Shown here: in pieces, positions 51,735-61,600 of the stretch
How the letters are laid out: every line of letters begins with the position of its first letter
Position numbering within the stretch: the stretch's first letter is position 1
Assembly (NCBI RefSeq): GCF_001650345.1
Contig: NZ_LVHF01000012.1
Location: forward strand, 248,001 to 312,000
Origin: Photobacterium jeanii
GTDB taxonomy: Bacteria; Pseudomonadota; Gammaproteobacteria; Enterobacterales; Vibrionaceae
DNA length: 64,000 nt
Direction of reading: 5' to 3'
The notes under the pieces: generated by a model
Told to the model about the DNA's origin: nothing
Databases searched by the model: none
The model's input: the letters and a program-made list of their open reading frames with translations, nothing else
Translations under genes and position numbers: made by a program

Positions 51735-52568
51735 ATGGCTAACAAGAAAACAGCGAAAGAAAGAGCTGATTATAAGATCACGGATGAACTTGGTGGCCTA
51801 GAGATCCTTGATGCTGAATATGAAAAACAGAACTTTTCGCGTCATAGCCATGAAGGCTACACCATAGGTGTGATTGAAAACGGAGCACAGCGTTTCTATC
51901 GTACTGGTGGTCACCATGTTGCACCGCAAGATACCATCATTTTAGTTAATGCCGATGAAGTGCATAGTGGTCATTCTGCAACAGAAGGAGGCTGGGCATA
52001 CAGAGCGATGTATCCACTTCCTCAGCAGTTGGAACAACTTACCCAAGACTTAAACTTACCAAATTATGGCGCGCCGTATTTTCCGAGTGCCGTGGTTTCG
52101 GATCCTGATTTAGCTAATCAAATACGCTTGGTGTTTAACACCATTGAAAATTCGGATAATCGGCTGTTAAGAGAGACGTTGATTTACGGCACTCTAGTTA
52201 AGTTGATGGCTAAGCATGCAAAATCAAGCTTAAACATCAACACACAAACTAAGGCACAAAGGCAGTTGCTATTAGTGAAAGAATTCTTAGATGACTTTCC
52301 GCAAGCCGATGTGTCGCTAGACGATTTAGCAAAACTTGCTGCGATCAGTCCTTATCATTTAGTACGCTCATTTCAGAAAGAATTTGGCTTACCACCTCAT
52401 GCATATCAAATTCAATCGCGGCTAAGGTTGGCAAGAAAGCTTTTGAAGCAAGGCTACAGTATTTCGGATGCCGCTCAAGAGTGCGGTTTTCATGACCAAA
52501 GTCACTTCCATCGTCATTTCAAAAAAACGAACGGTTATACACCGGGTCAGTACGTCAAAACACTCTGA
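51735..52568 (+). CDS. AraC-family regulator of azlCD
   Basis: This 277-residue protein has an N-terminal AraC-type cupin (about 25-110; FSRHSHEGYTIGVIENG, then HHVAPQDTIILVNADEVHSGH) and a C-terminal double helix-turn-helix (about 180-277; LDDLAKLAAISPYHLVRSFQKEFGLPPHAYQ, then ISDAAQECGFHDQSHFHRHFKKTNGYTPGQY). This subfamily commonly sits with amino-acid exporters. The ATG at 51735 follows GAGATTG weakly. The bipartite element found upstream recurs directly after its stop codon, before azlC, which supports autoregulation and control of azlCD. Confidence 0.9.
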   Translation: MANKKTAKERADYKITDELGGLEILDAEYEKQNFSRHSHEGYTIGVIENGAQRFYRTGGHHVAPQDTIILVNADEVHSGHSATEGGWAYRAMYPLPQQLEQLTQDLNLPNYGAPYFPSAVVSDPDLANQIRLVFNTIENSDNRLLRETLIYGTLVKLMAKHAKSSLNINTQTKAQRQLLLVKEFLDDFPQADVSLDDLAKLAAISPYHLVRSFQKEFGLPPHAYQIQSRLRLARKLLKQGYSISDAAQECGFHDQSHFHRHFKKTNGYTPGQYVKTL

Positions 52569-52613
52569 GCAATTTTGTACAAGCGATGAGTGCTTGAAAT
52601 AACTAGATTGAAA
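52569..52613 (+). promoter_or_regulatory. Bipartite element upstream of azlC
   Basis: GCAATTTTGTACAA (52569-52582) is identical to the copy before araC. After the same 20-base spacing, CTAGATTGAAA (52603-52613) matches CTAGACTGAAA at 10 of 11 positions. It starts at the first base after the AraC stop codon and lies 81 bases before azlC. Confidence 0.65.
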
Positions 52614-52693
52614 AAACGCAGCAGAAATCTAATTAGAGTAGGTTTTGAAAATAGCGTGAAAAGTAATAACCCAGTTGGTAAGAGGGCATAGCC

Positions 52694-53470
52694 GTGGAAC
52701 AAAATGACGATCATTCAGCCGATAGAAAAACACCTTTTTGGCAAGGCGTATTAGCGGTGCTGCCGCTAAGTATTGCAGTTATCCCGTGGGGAATATTGGC
52801 AGGTTCGTATGCTATTGATGCTGGGTTAACTGGTATAGAAGCGCAAGCTATGTCAGCGGTGTTATTTGCAGGTTCGGCACAATTAGTGGCTTCGGGGATG
52901 TTCAAGGCAGGTGTCGGTATTGGAACTTTGCTGCTGACGACGTTTTTCATCACGTCACGCCATTTTTTATATAGCGTGTCGATGCGAGACAAAATTAGTC
53001 ATCTTCCATTTCGGTGGCGACTCGTGTTGGGCTTTTGGCTCACCGATGAGCTGTTTGCTGTGTGTGGCGGACAAACGAGTAAAGAGTTCAACCGTTGGTT
53101 TGCTTTAGGCGCTGGTGGGTCATTCTACCTGATTTGGAACCTCGCCAGTTTTGTTGGCATTGTCGCGGGGAGTCAGTTTCCTGCATTAAATGAGGTAGGA
53201 CTAGATTTCGCGGTTGCGGCAACCTTTATTGCTTTGGTTATCCCGCAGATCAAATCCGTACCAATTGTTGTGTCTGTTATCGTGTCGCTGATGGTATCTG
53301 TGGTGTTAACGCTTGTTGAAGTAGAAGGGGCACTGATGACTGCATCTTTATGTGGTATGGCTTCGGGGTATCTTAGTGAGCTGTTATTAGAAAAAGCGCG
53401 TTCATCACAACGAGCCACAGCTTCAACCGCACGAGGCTCAACTGAAACTGAGCATTCAAAAGGAGAGTAG
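52694..53470 (+). CDS. azlC: AzlC/YgaZ-family branched-chain amino-acid exporter, large subunit
   Basis: This 258-residue membrane protein has the AzlC signature: an early IAVIPWGILAGSYAIDAGL, LFAGSAQLVASGMFKAG, and SRHFLYSVSMRDKI near residue 90. Five to six hydrophobic helices are visible. AzlC and AzlD together export branched-chain amino acids or similar compounds. The GTG start follows GAGGG by eight bases. azlD starts two bases after its stop. Expression probably depends on the AraC regulator immediately upstream. Confidence 0.9.
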   Translation: MEQNDDHSADRKTPFWQGVLAVLPLSIAVIPWGILAGSYAIDAGLTGIEAQAMSAVLFAGSAQLVASGMFKAGVGIGTLLLTTFFITSRHFLYSVSMRDKISHLPFRWRLVLGFWLTDELFAVCGGQTSKEFNRWFALGAGGSFYLIWNLASFVGIVAGSQFPALNEVGLDFAVAATFIALVIPQIKSVPIVVSVIVSLMVSVVLTLVEVEGALMTASLCGMASGYLSELLLEKARSSQRATASTARGSTETEHSKGE

Positions 53471-53472
53471 GC

Positions 53473-53796
53473 ATGATCATGATATCGATACTAGCGATGA
53501 CAGCCATTGTATTTTTTAGCCGCTATATTTTCCTTGAGCCACGCGTGCCGCTCAAGTTAAACAACCATGCACTACGTGTATTAAGTTATTCTAGCCCAGC
53601 AATACTAACCGCTATTTGGGCACCCATTATTTTCATTCCTGAAAGTGAAGGGAAGCTCTTTATTAGCTATCAAAACCCATATTTGCTAGCCGCAATTATC
53701 GCTGGATTATTGGTTTGGAAAACAGGCAATGTCTTGCTGTCGATTATTCTTAGCATGGGAGCGTTTTTGTTCTTTAATCTTTATCTTTTTAGCTAG
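53473..53796 (+). CDS. azlD: AzlD-family small subunit of the exporter
   Basis: This 107-residue protein has four hydrophobic segments and the AzlD pattern MTAIVFFSRYIFLEPRVPLKLNNHALRVLSYSSPAILTAIWAP. It is the obligate partner of AzlC. It is preceded by AGGAGAG and translated just after azlC. A terminator follows. Confidence 0.9.
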   Translation: MIMISILAMTAIVFFSRYIFLEPRVPLKLNNHALRVLSYSSPAILTAIWAPIIFIPESEGKLFISYQNPYLLAAIIAGLLVWKTGNVLLSIILSMGAFLFFNLYLFS

Positions 53797-53853
53797 TGAG
53801 TGCAATACGCTACTTTGCGCTTCAGGTGGGAGCTAAACGTTTGAGATCAATTT

Positions 53854-53888
53854 ACCCAACGCTTGGTTATTACCACGCGTTGGGTTTT
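53854..53888 (+). terminator. Terminator after azlD
   Basis: ACCCAACGC (53854-53862) pairs with GCGTTGGGT (53877-53885) and is followed by TTT. It separates azlCD from the convergent Cys-rich protein gene. Confidence 0.8.
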
Positions 53889-53892
53889 AGTA

Positions 53893-54207
53893 TTAAGGAG
53901 CAATTCTGTTATTTCGCACTAGGGCTCTGCGAATATTTTTACACATCTTACCGAACCTTGCGATCTCATCGAAAGTGGGTGGCAACCCGCGATTGATCTG
54001 GTGTTCCCAGTAGGTTAAATCAGAATCAACCATTTCCATTAATTTCTTCGGGCAGCCTATGCAACTGTTGTCTGGCCCACACACGAAAGTATCTTCTTGA
54101 TATAGCGGAAACTCTAGTTTGACGGCATCAATGATTTGCTGCATAGCCGTGATTCTGTCTGGCTTTTTGCTCACAAAATTAGCTCCTAAAGACGTACAAG
54201 CCAGCAT
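53893..54207 (-). CDS. Conserved-looking small protein with a C-x5-C-x2-C motif
   Basis: This 104-residue protein has the motif T-F-V-C-G-P-D-N-S-C-I-G-C-P-K-K near residues 40-55, a likely metal-binding cluster, with a helical C-terminus (TYWEHQINRGLPPTFDEIARFGKMCKNIRRAL). No known family is recalled, though similar small proteins seem common in vibrios. The start could also be at a later Met (residue 22), since the first residues look poorly conserved in style. No function is proposed. Confidence 0.65.
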   Translation of the reverse strand: MLACTSLGANFVSKKPDRITAMQQIIDAVKLEFPLYQEDTFVCGPDNSCIGCPKKLMEMVDSDLTYWEHQINRGLPPTFDEIARFGKMCKNIRRALVRNNRIAP

Positions 54208-54330
54208 TATAGGAGTTATGAATAAGAATACCAGAGTGAAAAGTGCAAACTATCAATAGTCGGTGAGTTGATTATCTATAGTCAGAGTCGCTGTGAGGTT
54301 TGAGTTCTTAGATGGGCGTTTGGGGGGGAG

Positions 54331-54359
54331 TAGGCTCGCCTGTTTGCATGGCGAGCCTA
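54331..54359. terminator. Hairpin downstream of the histidine kinase gene
   Basis: TAGGCTCGCC (54331-54340) and GGCGAGCCTA (54350-54359) form a perfect 10-bp stem with a 9-base loop, 70 bases after the kinase stop (leftward). On the - strand a C-rich tract follows rather than T residues, so efficiency is uncertain. Confidence 0.45.
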
Positions 54360-54428
54360 GTGTTATCTAAATTTTTGATATTTAATTATTTGCGGGGCAA
54401 GTTTCTGCTGCTTACGTAGCTAGCCTTA

Positions 54429-55745
54429 TTAGGTTGGTGTGGCTAATGGCTTAGGCTTTTTATTGGTTTGTGTTTTATCAAAGACCACTTCTACCGTACA
54501 TGAAGTATCGGTTACGGTTTGTTCGTAGTGCCATTGTTGGTTATCACAAATTTGGCGAACCAGCTTAATACCTAAGCCAAACCCATCACTTTTTTCGCCA
54601 GTTAATAACTCACCCCAATTAATGATGGTGAGTTTGTTGTCATCAAGTTGAATCACTATGTGCCCGGTATCGGTATGTTGCATGGCGTTGCGGATCAAGT
54701 TTGCAAGAATGATACGGACTAACACTTTAGGAAGTGGTCGCACTTGACACTGCTCATCGACCAGGAGCGCTTGCTCTATCGTGACTTCTTTGCCTTTCAG
54801 CAAATACTGATGTTCTTCAATTAAATCACGAGTTAACTCTGTAATGTTCACGTCTTCAATCTCTGGCTGGTAGGCCTGATTGCGGGTTAGCCAGAGTAGG
54901 GTTTCAGTGAGGTGACTCATTGTAAGACCTGCTCGGTTAATTCGGTCTAGTGGTTGTTTACATGCTGATGGTGCATCTTGCCACATGTGTTCCATTAGCG
55001 AAGCGTTACTTAAAATAACGGCAATAGGGGTACGTAGCTCATGGCTTGCATGTTGAAGAAACTGTGATTCACGACTTAATGTTTTTTCAATGCTTTGTAA
55101 GTTGGTGTGGATTTTTTCTGCTAGCTCATCGAGTTCACTAAAGCCGAAATGCGGTACAGGATCAGCCAGAGATTTTAAGGTGAGTTGTTGTGCCCATTGA
55201 TGGAGTTTATTAACTGGGCGGGCGATGTACTGGATTAAAGATAGGACTAGCAACAACAATACTGAAATCGTCAGTAAGGAAATCAACCAAACAGATGGCA
55301 TTTGGTCTTCAATACGTTCAAATTCAGGGACTAAGAAGTCTTCCTCGAAGGTGTTGACGATATAGTACATTTCACCACTTGTTGTGATTTCAGGGTGCAC
55401 AAAATACGCCACACTAGGGTAGGCGTACCAAGTCTCTTTGACTTCAATACTGTGGTGATCTTGAGCTTGCAGCTCAGACGCTTGAAAGTGGTCTTTGATA
55501 TCTTGGGGTAGCGCTTGATAACTGTGATATAGCTCTGTATCGATAATATCGAGTTTAGGCTCTATGGCATCGAATCCTTGCTCATCGATGAGTTTTTGAA
55601 TGTGCACCGCGTTCATTGCCAGCGAGTTATCAAGCCCCCAGAGATAAAAGCTTTTCGCTAACAGTGAATAGCCAAGAATGATGAGAAGCAATGTGCCGCT
55701 GATGAAGGCAAGTACGATACGTAGCAAGCTTTGGTTTAGTTTCAT
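54429..55745 (-). CDS. Sensor histidine kinase
   Basis: This is 438 residues: membrane helices at about 8-30 and 151-174 with a periplasmic sensor loop of about 120 residues between them, a HAMP-like segment, the phosphoacceptor box Q-H-A-S-H-E-L-R-T-P with His235, and an ATPase domain ending with N-box NLIRNAMQH and GFGLGIKLV. It should phosphorylate the OmpR-type regulator encoded at 56383-57060. The two genes read in the same direction but are separated by a pilin-like gene on the opposite strand, so they are not one operon here. Confidence 0.92.
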   Translation of the reverse strand: MKLNQSLLRIVLAFISGTLLLIILGYSLLAKSFYLWGLDNSLAMNAVHIQKLIDEQGFDAIEPKLDIIDTELYHSYQALPQDIKDHFQASELQAQDHHSIEVKETWYAYPSVAYFVHPEITTSGEMYYIVNTFEEDFLVPEFERIEDQMPSVWLISLLTISVLLLLVLSLIQYIARPVNKLHQWAQQLTLKSLADPVPHFGFSELDELAEKIHTNLQSIEKTLSRESQFLQHASHELRTPIAVILSNASLMEHMWQDAPSACKQPLDRINRAGLTMSHLTETLLWLTRNQAYQPEIEDVNITELTRDLIEEHQYLLKGKEVTIEQALLVDEQCQVRPLPKVLVRIILANLIRNAMQHTDTGHIVIQLDDNKLTIINWGELLTGEKSDGFGLGIKLVRQICDNQQWHYEQTVTDTSCTVEVVFDKTQTNKKPKPLATPT

Positions 55746-55837
55746 GGTTTGTTTACTTATAGCGATATTTATCGATAAAACGTGATAAGGCTGAAAATTA
55801 ATCGGGTGCCATTATGCTAATCTAGCATAATAAAAAC

Positions 55838-56341
55838 ATGTACAATGGTATTCACTTGAAAGTAAAAGGCTTTACACTCATTGAACTGGTTGTTGTGATT
55901 GTCATCCTTGGCATTATTGCAGTGACGGCCGCTCCTCGTTTTTTAGATATTCAGCGCGATGCCCGAATTGCGGCTTTGAAAGCATTCGAAGGTGCCTTTT
56001 ATGCCGCTGATGGTATCGTGATGTCGAAAGCGATGGCATCCGGACTTGAAGATTCCATCAACGATACCGAAATTCCCAATACCGGTATCTATGTCCGCCA
56101 AGGCGTGATGACATTAAGTGCTAAAAATATAGCCGCGGCAATGGATATTGATGGCTTTAAAATCATTGATCATGGAACGGCAGATATGCCGTCTGTTTAT
56201 GTCGCCTTTGACAATAACAAAATTGAAAATGGCTACCCAAGTCAACGTTGTGTGTTATTTATTGCTAGGGGCGTAACTACCGCGACCTATCCCAAATCTT
56301 TATTGCCACTTAACATCACACTTGTTGATGAAGGCTGCTAG
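55838..56341 (+). CDS. Type IV pilin-like protein (MSHA-like N-terminus)
   Basis: This 167-residue prepilin has a basic leader ending K-V-K-G and the class III/IVa cleavage and helix motif G-F-T-L-I-E-L-V-V-V-I-V-I-L-G-I (from about residue 11), giving a mature protein starting with Phe. The helix continues TAAPRFLDIQRDARIAAL, strikingly like MshA. The C-terminal domain has two cysteines (136 and 167), a possible disulfide loop. No pilus assembly genes are nearby, so it would use machinery from elsewhere. It is inserted on the opposite strand between the kinase and regulator genes. Confidence 0.88.
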   Translation: MYNGIHLKVKGFTLIELVVVIVILGIIAVTAAPRFLDIQRDARIAALKAFEGAFYAADGIVMSKAMASGLEDSINDTEIPNTGIYVRQGVMTLSAKNIAAAMDIDGFKIIDHGTADMPSVYVAFDNNKIENGYPSQRCVLFIARGVTTATYPKSLLPLNITLVDEGC

Positions 56342-56382
56342 CCTTCGAGTTATCTAGGTTTAGCTTACAATCCCTTGTGCAA

Positions 56383-57060
56383 TTAGCTCGCAGCTTCTTC
56401 TTTAATTACCCAGCCTTTGCCCGGTACCGTATGTAGCAATTGGCTGCCGGGTACTTGTTCTAATGACCGGCGCAAATAGTAGATATGAGCTTTCAAAGTA
56501 TTACTGCTTGGCGTGTCTTCGCCCCATAGTTCGTCTTCAAGTTGTGCTCGGCTAACGACATTGGGGCTAGCACGCATTAACACTTCCAAAATCGTAAATG
56601 ACGCTGGCGTTAGCTTGAGTTGGTGTTCTCCGCGTGAAACTTGGTGAGCGTCTGCGTCTAGTTCGAGATCAGCGACTTTAATTGTTGTGCTTTGGCTACT
56701 ACGACGACCAGAAAGCACGGTAATACGCGCCAGCAGTTCACGGTTGTCGAAAGGTTTGGCAAGATAATCATCTGCGCCAGAAGCAAAACCTGCTAATTTG
56801 TCGTCGATACTGCCACGGGCTGTTAAGAATAAAATTGGAGTTTGGCAGCCGTCTTTGCGCAGTTGTTCGCACAAAGTTAAGCCATCCATTTTTGGTAAGC
56901 CAATATCAATGACTAACACATCGTAACGATTCTGTTGGGCGAGGTTTAAACCAGCGACACCATTGCTGGCGTAATCTGGCACCATTCCACCAAACTCCAT
57001 TAACTGGAGCAGGGTTTCCGCTAAATCACGGTCATCTTCAATTAATAATACGCGGGTCAT
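56383..57060 (-). CDS. OmpR-family response regulator
   Basis: This 225-residue protein has a receiver domain (1-120) with the phosphoacceptor Asp52 (VIDIGLPKMDG), acidic pair E8-D9, Thr80 and Lys102. A winged-helix DNA-binding domain (about 128-222) ends with TLKAHIYYLRRSLE and HTVPGKGWVI. Its partner is the kinase encoded at 54429-55745. It reads away from the RND efflux genes, sharing their upstream region, so control of the pump is plausible. Confidence 0.93.
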   Translation of the reverse strand: MTRVLLIEDDRDLAETLLQLMEFGGMVPDYASNGVAGLNLAQQNRYDVLVIDIGLPKMDGLTLCEQLRKDGCQTPILFLTARGSIDDKLAGFASGADDYLAKPFDNRELLARITVLSGRRSSQSTTIKVADLELDADAHQVSRGEHQLKLTPASFTILEVLMRASPNVVSRAQLEDELWGEDTPSSNTLKAHIYYLRRSLEQVPGSQLLHTVPGKGWVIKEEAAS

Positions 57061-57438
57061 AGTTACCTTTAGTGAACGTGCGAACTTTAGAATCGATTTT
57101 GTTGCAGTTATTAATCAAATTATACCAAGTTGGTATTAATAGGCGTAATAAGTTATTCGTTTCTGAACACTATAAGTTTTCATGCCGCGACAAACAATGT
57201 GCCTAGATTATAACTACGAAGGGACTGTAGAGAAGCTTCGGTAAAAAGTGGGTAAAAGGGTAATAACTTTTATCGAACAACTTTTATCGAACAGAGAGTT
57301 AAGAAGTGGAATTAAATAAAAATAACTCTTATTAAGCAGTTTCATTTTACCGTGATTTTACCGACTCAAGATTATGTTTGTCTTCGATTATATGAGCGGC
57401 TCCCAAGGGGGGAGTGCTGGTATCTTGAGAAGAATAAA
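57061..57438. other. Divergent promoter region between the response regulator and the RND operon
   Basis: This stretch holds a 7-1-7 palindrome ATACCAA-G-TTGGTAT (57122-57136), 62 bases from the regulator start, and a perfect tandem duplication of AACTTTTATCGAAC (57265-57278 and 57279-57292), about 150 bases before the adaptor start. Both are candidate operators for the regulator. An in-frame extension of the adaptor reading frame back to 57352 lacks a ribosome site and is not used. Confidence 0.5.
57265..57292. repeat. Tandem 14-bp direct repeat upstream of the RND adaptor
   Basis: AACTTTTATCGAAC occurs twice head to tail without a gap. OmpR-family regulators typically bind tandem direct repeats on one face of the helix; a 14-bp period is larger than the usual 10-11 bp, so a recent duplication is equally possible. 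Confidence 0.7.
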
Positions 57439-58596
57439 ATGACGCTAGATATTCAAAAACCTCGGTTGTTATTAGCTACTTTGCTGGCAACAAGCCTGCT
57501 ATCAGGCTGTAACGAGGGTGTTCCTGCAGAAATGGAGACGCCGATGGTGTCTAATGTTTCTGTACTTCAAGCTGAAAAACAATCAGTAACTTTAGTCGAT
57601 GAACTTCAAGGGCGTGTCGTTGCCTTCCGTATTGCCGAAATACGTCCGCAAGTGAGCGGTATTATTACCCATCGCCTGTTCAAACAAGGGGAGTTAACGG
57701 CTAAAGACCAACCGCTTTTCCAGATCGATAAAGCGCCATTCATTATTGATATTAAAGAAAAAGAAGCCAGCCTTGAGCAGGCGCAAGTCAATCTTGATCA
57801 AGCACAGAGTAAGTATCTGCGTTTGCAAGCGCTAGATAAAAGTAGTGCCGTAAGTAAGCAGGCGTTTGATGAGGCAAGCTTTAACTTTAAGAAAGCGAGC
57901 GCCAATGTACTGCAAAATGAAGCGACGTTAGATCAGAGTCGTTTGAATCTGAAGTACGCCACGATTACAGCCCCAATCTCTGGGATCATCGAACAAGCCT
58001 TGGTGACCGAAGGTACATTGGTGAATAAAGGCGATAGTGCCGCACTAGCGATCATCAAACAGATCGATAAGGTGTATATCGATGTTCGTCAGCCAGCATC
58101 AAAACTGGCTAGCTTACGTAAGCTGGTGGCTAAAGGCAGTAAAACCAATGCTCGCGGCTTAGATGTGAATGTGATTGTCTCTGATGACAATAGCGAAAAC
58201 ATGACAGGTCAGATCGTCTTTTCTGGGATCAGTGTTGATGTGAATACGGGGGATTTAATCGTTCGTATTATTGCCAATAACCCAAATCATACTTTACTGC
58301 CGGGTATGTATGTTCGCACCGAAATTCCACGCCGTAAATTAGATGCCTTCCTATTGCCTCAACAGGCCATTCAACGTGCTAGCAATGGTGACGCCTTCGT
58401 TGCTGTTGTAGGTGAAAACAACGAAGTTGAAAAACGAGTTGTGACTTTGGATGGTGTACAGAACTTCCAATACGTTGTGTCACAAGGCCTGAAAACGGGT
58501 GATCGTGTGATTGTTGAAGGTTACGACAATCTGATGCCGGGGGCCGAGCTAAATATCTCGCAATGGCAAACTGCCGAGCAGCCTAATCAGGCTTAA
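57439..58596 (+). CDS. RND efflux periplasmic adaptor lipoprotein (AcrA/MexE-like)
   Basis: This protein is 385 residues from the ATG at 57439. The lipobox L-L-S-G-C places the acylated Cys at 24. The membrane-fusion layout follows: beta-barrel and lipoyl parts around IRPQVSGIITHRLFKQGELTAKDQPLFQID, an alpha-hairpin (EKEASLEQAQVNLDQAQSKY...), and a second lipoyl half ITAPISGIIEQALVTEGTLVNKGD. It bridges the pump to an outer-membrane channel of TolC type, which is not encoded in this window. The RND pump gene follows after 17 bases. Confidence 0.92.
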   Translation: MTLDIQKPRLLLATLLATSLLSGCNEGVPAEMETPMVSNVSVLQAEKQSVTLVDELQGRVVAFRIAEIRPQVSGIITHRLFKQGELTAKDQPLFQIDKAPFIIDIKEKEASLEQAQVNLDQAQSKYLRLQALDKSSAVSKQAFDEASFNFKKASANVLQNEATLDQSRLNLKYATITAPISGIIEQALVTEGTLVNKGDSAALAIIKQIDKVYIDVRQPASKLASLRKLVAKGSKTNARGLDVNVIVSDDNSENMTGQIVFSGISVDVNTGDLIVRIIANNPNHTLLPGMYVRTEIPRRKLDAFLLPQQAIQRASNGDAFVAVVGENNEVEKRVVTLDGVQNFQYVVSQGLKTGDRVIVEGYDNLMPGAELNISQWQTAEQPNQA

Positions 58597-58613
58597 CCGA
58601 TAGGAAGTGTATT

Positions 58614-61600
58614 GTGTCTCCATTTTTTATTAATCGACCGATTTTCGCTTGGGTGATCGCGATTTTGATCATCTTGTCGGGGGTGATTTCGATCCCCAAT
58701 ATGGCGGTCGAACGTTTCCCAAGTGTAGCGCCACCAAGTGTTAGTTTGTACCTGACGTATCCGGGTGCAAGTCCAAAAACGTTAAATGATACCGTTGTTT
58801 CTCTGATTGAACGTGAGATTTCAGGCGTAAAGGGCCTGATGTACTTCAAGTCGTCATCTGACTCTAACGGTAGTGCTGAAATTACTGCGACTTTTAAAAG
58901 TGGAACTAACCCAGAAATGGCGCAGGTAGAAATTCAGAATAAGATCAAAGCGGTTGAAGCACGTTTGCCACTGTCGGTTCGTCAATCGGGTATTCAGGTT
59001 GAGTCTTCATCATCAAGTACCTTGATGTATGTGGGTTTGATTTCGCCTAATGGAGAATATTCCGAGGCAGAACTTAGCGATTACATGATCCGCAATATCA
59101 TTGAAGAGCTAAAACGTGTACCGGGTGTCGGACGTATTCAGATGTTCGGTGCAGAATTTGCGATGCGCATTTGGGTCGATCCGCTAAAACTGAATGCTTA
59201 CAACTTAACGGTTGGTGATGTAACCAAAGCGATTCAAGAGCAAAACGTGCAAATCTCACCGGGTAAAGTGGGTGATGCGCCAATTAGCCAAGGTCAGAAA
59301 ACTGTTGTTCCTTTAACTGCCCAAGGCCAGTTAGAAACCCCAGAAGAGTTCCGTAACATTGTTCTTCGTTCAAATGCCAACGGCGGTAAAGTGGTATTGG
59401 GTGATGTCGCAGATGTTGAATTGGGTTCGGCAAGTTACCAGTATGCTAACCGCGAAAACAGTAAGCCTTCTACATCGGCATCGGTAAAACTTTCACCGGG
59501 TGCTAATGCGATTGCAGCGTCAAACGGTATTCGTGCGCGATTAGATGAGCTAAAACGTGCTATGCCTGCGGGTATGGATTACAGCATTACTTCCGATGCG
59601 GCACCTTTTGCCAAGATCTCGATCTCTAAGGTTGTGATGACTTTGTTCGAGGCTATGGTATTGGTGTTCTTGGTAATGTACCTGTTCTTGCAGAACGTGC
59701 GTTACACCATTATTCCTGCGATTGTAGCGCCGATTGCTTTGCTGGGTACATTCACCGTGATGCTGGCGTTTGGTTTCTCCATCAACGTGTTTTCGATGTT
59801 CGGGATGGTACTGGCGATCGGTATTATCGTTGATGATGCGATTGTTGTGGTGGAAAACGTCGAGCGCGTCATTTCAGAGCAAGGAGTAAGCGCGAAGAAA
59901 GCCACCCAAATGGCGATGAAAGATATCTATGGTGCGATTGTTGGTATCACAGCGGTACTGTCTGCGGTATTTATTCCAATGGCGTTTGCTGCGGGGTCGG
60001 TAGGTATCATCTTCCAGCAATTCTCGCTTGCGATGTCGGTATCTATCTTGTTCTCTGCTTTCTTGGCAATCACATTAACACCTGCGCTATGTGCCACTAT
60101 CTTGAAACCGCACAGTGAAGCGCATGCCCATAAAAAAGGCTTCTTTGCTTGGTTTAACCGCAAGTTTGATCGTATGACGCAAGGTTACCAATCTTGGGTT
60201 GCCAAGCTGGTGGTTCGTACCGGTCGTATGATGGTGTTCTACCTAGCGTTTGTTGCCTTGGCGATTTATAGCTTTGGTAAAATCCCAAGTACTTTCTTGC
60301 CAGAAGAAGATCAAGGCCACTTCCTGACGTCTATTCAGCTGCCATCGGATGCTACGGTTGAGCGTACAATGGAAGTTGTAACTAAGGTCGAAGACTTTGT
60401 TCAATCGCGTGAAGCGGTAGATTCAAGTATGGCGATTCTCGGCTTTAGCTTTAGTGGTTCAGGTGCCGGTTCAGCATTTACGATCACTACCTTGAAAGAC
60501 TGGAATGATCGTCATGGCGCGACCACACAACAAGAGGTGCAAGCGTTAACCGAACATATGCAAGACATTAATGAAGGTATGGTATTTAGCATGCTACCAA
60601 CCGCGATTGATGGTTTGGGTGTGTCATCGAACATTTCATTCCAGCTAATGGACCGTTCAAACTTAGGCTATGACAAATTCCAACAAGTACAGCGTGAGTT
60701 CCTGCAAAAAGCACGTGAGAGTAGCCTATTCGAGAGTGTGTTCTTTGAGTCGTTGCCTGAGACTAACGGCATCAAACTCAAGATTGATCGTCAGAAAGCG
60801 CAAGCTTTAGGTGTGTCGTTCACCTCTATCAGTGAAACTATCTCAACCGCGCTGGGTTCAAACTATGTCAATGATTTCCCTAATAACGGACGTTTGCAGA
60901 AAGTCATCTTACAAGCGAATGCGAAATCACGAATGGAACTTGAAGATATCTTGAAGCTCTCTATTCGTAATGAGCGTGGCGGCATGGTTTACCTGTCTGA
61001 GTTTATTGAACCTGTATGGGAACCAACGCCACTGCAATTAACTCGCTTCAACGGTGTTCCATCTGTCGCTGTGTCGTTAGCACCCGCACAAGGTGTATCG
61101 AGTGGTGATGCAATGGCAGAAATCGAGAAGATTGTTGCTAAGTTGCCATTGGGTACGACTATTGAATGGACAGGGTTATCACGCCAAGAGAAACAAGCAG
61201 AATCGCAAACTACCATGTTGCTGGCTTTCTCAATGTTGGTGATCTTCCTTGTGTTATCAGCTTTGTATGAGAGTTGGTCGACGCCATTGGCAGTTATTCT
61301 TGTAGTACCTCTTGGGATCATTGGTTCAATTGCGGCTGTGCTCGTTGCCAATATGTCGAATGACGTGTTCTTTAAAGTAGGCTTGGTCACCATCATAGGG
61401 TTGTCGGCGAAGAACGCAATTTTGATCATCGAGTTCGCGCAAATTCAGCGTACAATGGGTAAAGGGTTAATAGAGGCGACGATTGAAGCGGCGAAGATGC
61501 GTCTGCGCCCAATCTTAATGACGTCATTGGCCTTTACTTGCGGCATTATCCCACTCGTTATCGCCACTGGTGCAAGTTCTGAGATTCAGAATTCCATCGG

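Noticed and set aside
53796-53996. 66-codon rightward frame after azlD
   Set aside because: It runs through the terminator at 53854-53888 and overlaps the convergent Cys-motif gene.
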